Source: an uncultured Mailhella sp. (GTDB lineage Bacteria; Desulfobacterota; Desulfovibrionia; Desulfovibrionales; Desulfovibrionaceae). Taken from it: a stretch of 6,260 bases of DNA. A model generated the notes under the pieces. It saw only the letters and a program-made list of their open reading frames with translations, made no database searches and was not told the origin of the DNA. Shown here piece by piece: positions 5,701 through 6,260 of the stretch. Position numbers and translations under genes: made by a program. Numbering within the stretch: the stretch's first letter is position 1; each line of letters starts with the position of its first letter. The stretch covers positions 1 through 6,260 of the forward strand of contig CAJTSU010000058.1 in the NCBI GenBank assembly GCA_910579055.1, given 5' to 3'.

Positions 5701-6260
5701 AGCACTTCAAAGTACGGCATGTCGAGAAAGCCGTCGTTTCCGTCCAGCATGGCGGGCACAAACACCACCTGCACATGATCACTCTCCCGGTTGCGCATGT
5801 TCAGGCGCTCGCAGGCGTTGAGGATCGGATCATGGGGAGCGTCATAGACATGATGGCTGGCGACAAATCCGGCATCGGGCAGTGCGGGATCCGGAATTGC
5901 TCCGGGTTCGCCGCTGACGGCGCTGTGATTGGGGCCGGTATGTCCACCCATGACGAGACACAGGGCCAGAACATGGGTTTCGGAATTTTGCAGGGCCTGC
6001 CGCATGGTGCCCAGGGCATCCAGAAAAATGTCCACACCCTTGTTGTGAAATTCGTAGCGGCCTGAAATGGCCATGATGCGGGTATCGGCGGGCAGCTCGC
6101 GCCGCAGCAGAAGGCTGACCCGTTTCAGCAGGCGCTCACGGTTGCCCCGCGCGGCCTCGCGGTCGATGCTGTAATCCGGAATGGTGCGCAGATCCAGGCC
6201 GTTGGTGGTGATCACGTCGGGCACACGGCCCAGGAACACGGCGGCTTCGTCGGCGGTGAT
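2739..6260 (-). CDS. glgP: Glycogen synthase (GT3)-alpha-glucan phosphorylase (GT35) fusion, 5' partial and frameshifted near its 3' end
   Basis: The frame is open to the right edge, so the true start lies outside. The GTG at 6239 is internal, since seven family-like residues (ITADEAA) precede it. Numbering from that GTG, residues 1-300 are the C-terminal half of a GT3 glycogen synthase, with PDVITTNGLD, SGRYEFHNKGVDIFLDAL (59-76) and FPSWYEPWGYTPHE (188-201, catalytic Glu region). After a linker, residues 335-1150 form a GT35 alpha-glucan phosphorylase: LRELAYNLWWCWHP, STEYGLHECFPVYSGGLGVL, HMNEGHSAF, THTPVDAGNERF, THVTNGVHTP, FARRFAPYKRA, and EASGTSGEK with the pyridoxal-phosphate Lys939. 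The synthase adds nucleotide-sugar glucose to glucan; the phosphorylase releases glucose-1-phosphate. No signal peptide or membrane segment is visible in this part, so it is presumably cytosolic. The last 12 residues (PAATPMAFAFSP) are not family-like, because the normal tail lies in the -1 frame. The core motifs are intact, so activity may survive. Confidence 0.9.
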   Translation of the reverse strand: MTADEAAVFLGRVPDVITTNGLDLRTIPDYSIDREAARGNRERLLKRVSLLLRRELPADTRIMAISGRYEFHNKGVDIFLDALGTMRQALQNSETHVLALCLVMGGHTGPNHSAVSGEPGAIPDPALPDAGFVASHHVYDAPHDPILNACERLNMRNRESDHVQVVFVPAMLDGNDGFLDMPYFEVLSACDVGVFPSWYEPWGYTPHESAAYGVPTVTTDLSGFGIWARERENFEGERQGVTVLPRRMAGYDETVVALRDILLAYAACPVQELDARRRAVRALAAHASWNDFFPLYLQAYRRAGEKADLRGKRLIGARQRESLSRVLSVKSATTPFLRRLTAVAELPPPLSRLRELAYNLWWCWHPQAVSLFRDLNPEAWDKCGHNPVRMIEEADSDALAALAAGESYLNRYEQVMTDFDAYMAVPARKLSLPSSGEERTLIDSARPIAYFSTEYGLHECFPVYSGGLGVLSGDHLKSASDENIPLVAVGLLYRNGYFRQALDMNGRQIALYPENDFSTLPIEPVPGERHKALEISLDLSGRTLYARVWRCRVGRVTLYLLDTDLPHNTDDDRRITARLYEADRDLRLRQEILLGMGGVKMLRTLGLTPAVYHMNEGHSAFLTLELIRQHMRLDGLSLKAAVILARAQCAFTTHTPVDAGNERFGVELMARYFHPVAESLGMDWQTFLRLGRQEGGDDRQFDMTVLALRLSHKANAVSRLHGYVSRRMWRNVWRGVALAEVPITHVTNGVHTPSIVGPAFRSLLNARLGRDWLRLPPEAPEWNAVDTIPDSEFWAARQMQKSILLEKLRDWMWQSPIPAALNREQQKSWFDQLGQDTLLIGFARRFAPYKRATMLFADPDRLARLLNQPGRPVVLVFSGKAHPADEKGIELIQEVIKYSLDPRFFGRIFFVEDYSLAVSRLLVQGCDVWLNTPRRPYEASGTSGEKVPVNGGINLSISDGWWVEGADGHNGWTIGPDTMDGDLQKEQNDYSDAESLYTLLEEEVLPLYFDRGGKGLPQGWITMAKRSLRTLTAQYSTGRMVREYVDKIYLPTARHGAEMGDRRQETARRLGEWTESIVGRFSAVRLEEIRIDGLEGDTLFCGRPLNANVRLNSAELSSAELRVQLVIGPTDGTDFTELPDTVELTPENAASGVQQWSGSRKPAATPMAFAFSP

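Noticed and set aside
6237..6239. GTG at 6239 as the true start of the fusion protein
   Set aside because: The frame stays open to the window edge, and the preceding residues ITADEAA match the GT3 pattern found just before the 'PDxxTxNGL' segment, so the start lies outside.

Overview
The window looks like a chromosomal segment of a GC-rich bacterium. My best guess is a Desulfovibrio-type sulfate reducer (Desulfovibrionaceae). That rests on the paired GAF-protein/gap genes and on a glycogen synthase fused to an alpha-glucan phosphorylase, both of which I associate with that family from memory. The assignment is inference and not proven by the sequence.

Layout, left to right. Positions 1-246 hold the 3' end of an IS200/IS605-family transposase gene on the + strand, followed by three short hairpins that form the right end of the element. 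Positions 247-726 contain no convincing intact gene: a possible decayed coding remnant (about 246-436), featureless sequence, and a striking 20-bp inverted repeat (664-710). Three genes then lie on the - strand, read right to left: a long glycogen-metabolism fusion gene entering from beyond the right edge, a stand-alone GAF-domain protein (1813-2367), and glyceraldehyde-3-phosphate dehydrogenase, gap (727-1743). The GAF gene and gap are 69 bp apart and may be co-transcribed. A 320-bp gap with several small hairpins separates them from the fusion gene.

The fusion gene has an N-terminal GT3-type (eukaryote-like) glycogen synthase module and a C-terminal GT35 alpha-glucan phosphorylase module with its pyridoxal-phosphate lysine motif. 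One polypeptide thus carries an enzyme for building and one for degrading storage glucan. Its reading frame ends at 2739 in a tail that does not look native. The sequence just downstream, in the -1 frame, encodes a family-like C-terminus (GRYAYGIRVFP...LVLWG, stop at 2689). A 1-nt loss, a sequencing error, or frameshifting in or near an A4 run (2778-2781) would explain this.

Metabolically the region joins storage-glucan turnover, which yields glucose-1-phosphate, with lower glycolysis or gluconeogenesis through GAPDH. The GAF protein is a possible small sensor of unknown ligand. No CRISPR array, tRNA or rRNA was seen.
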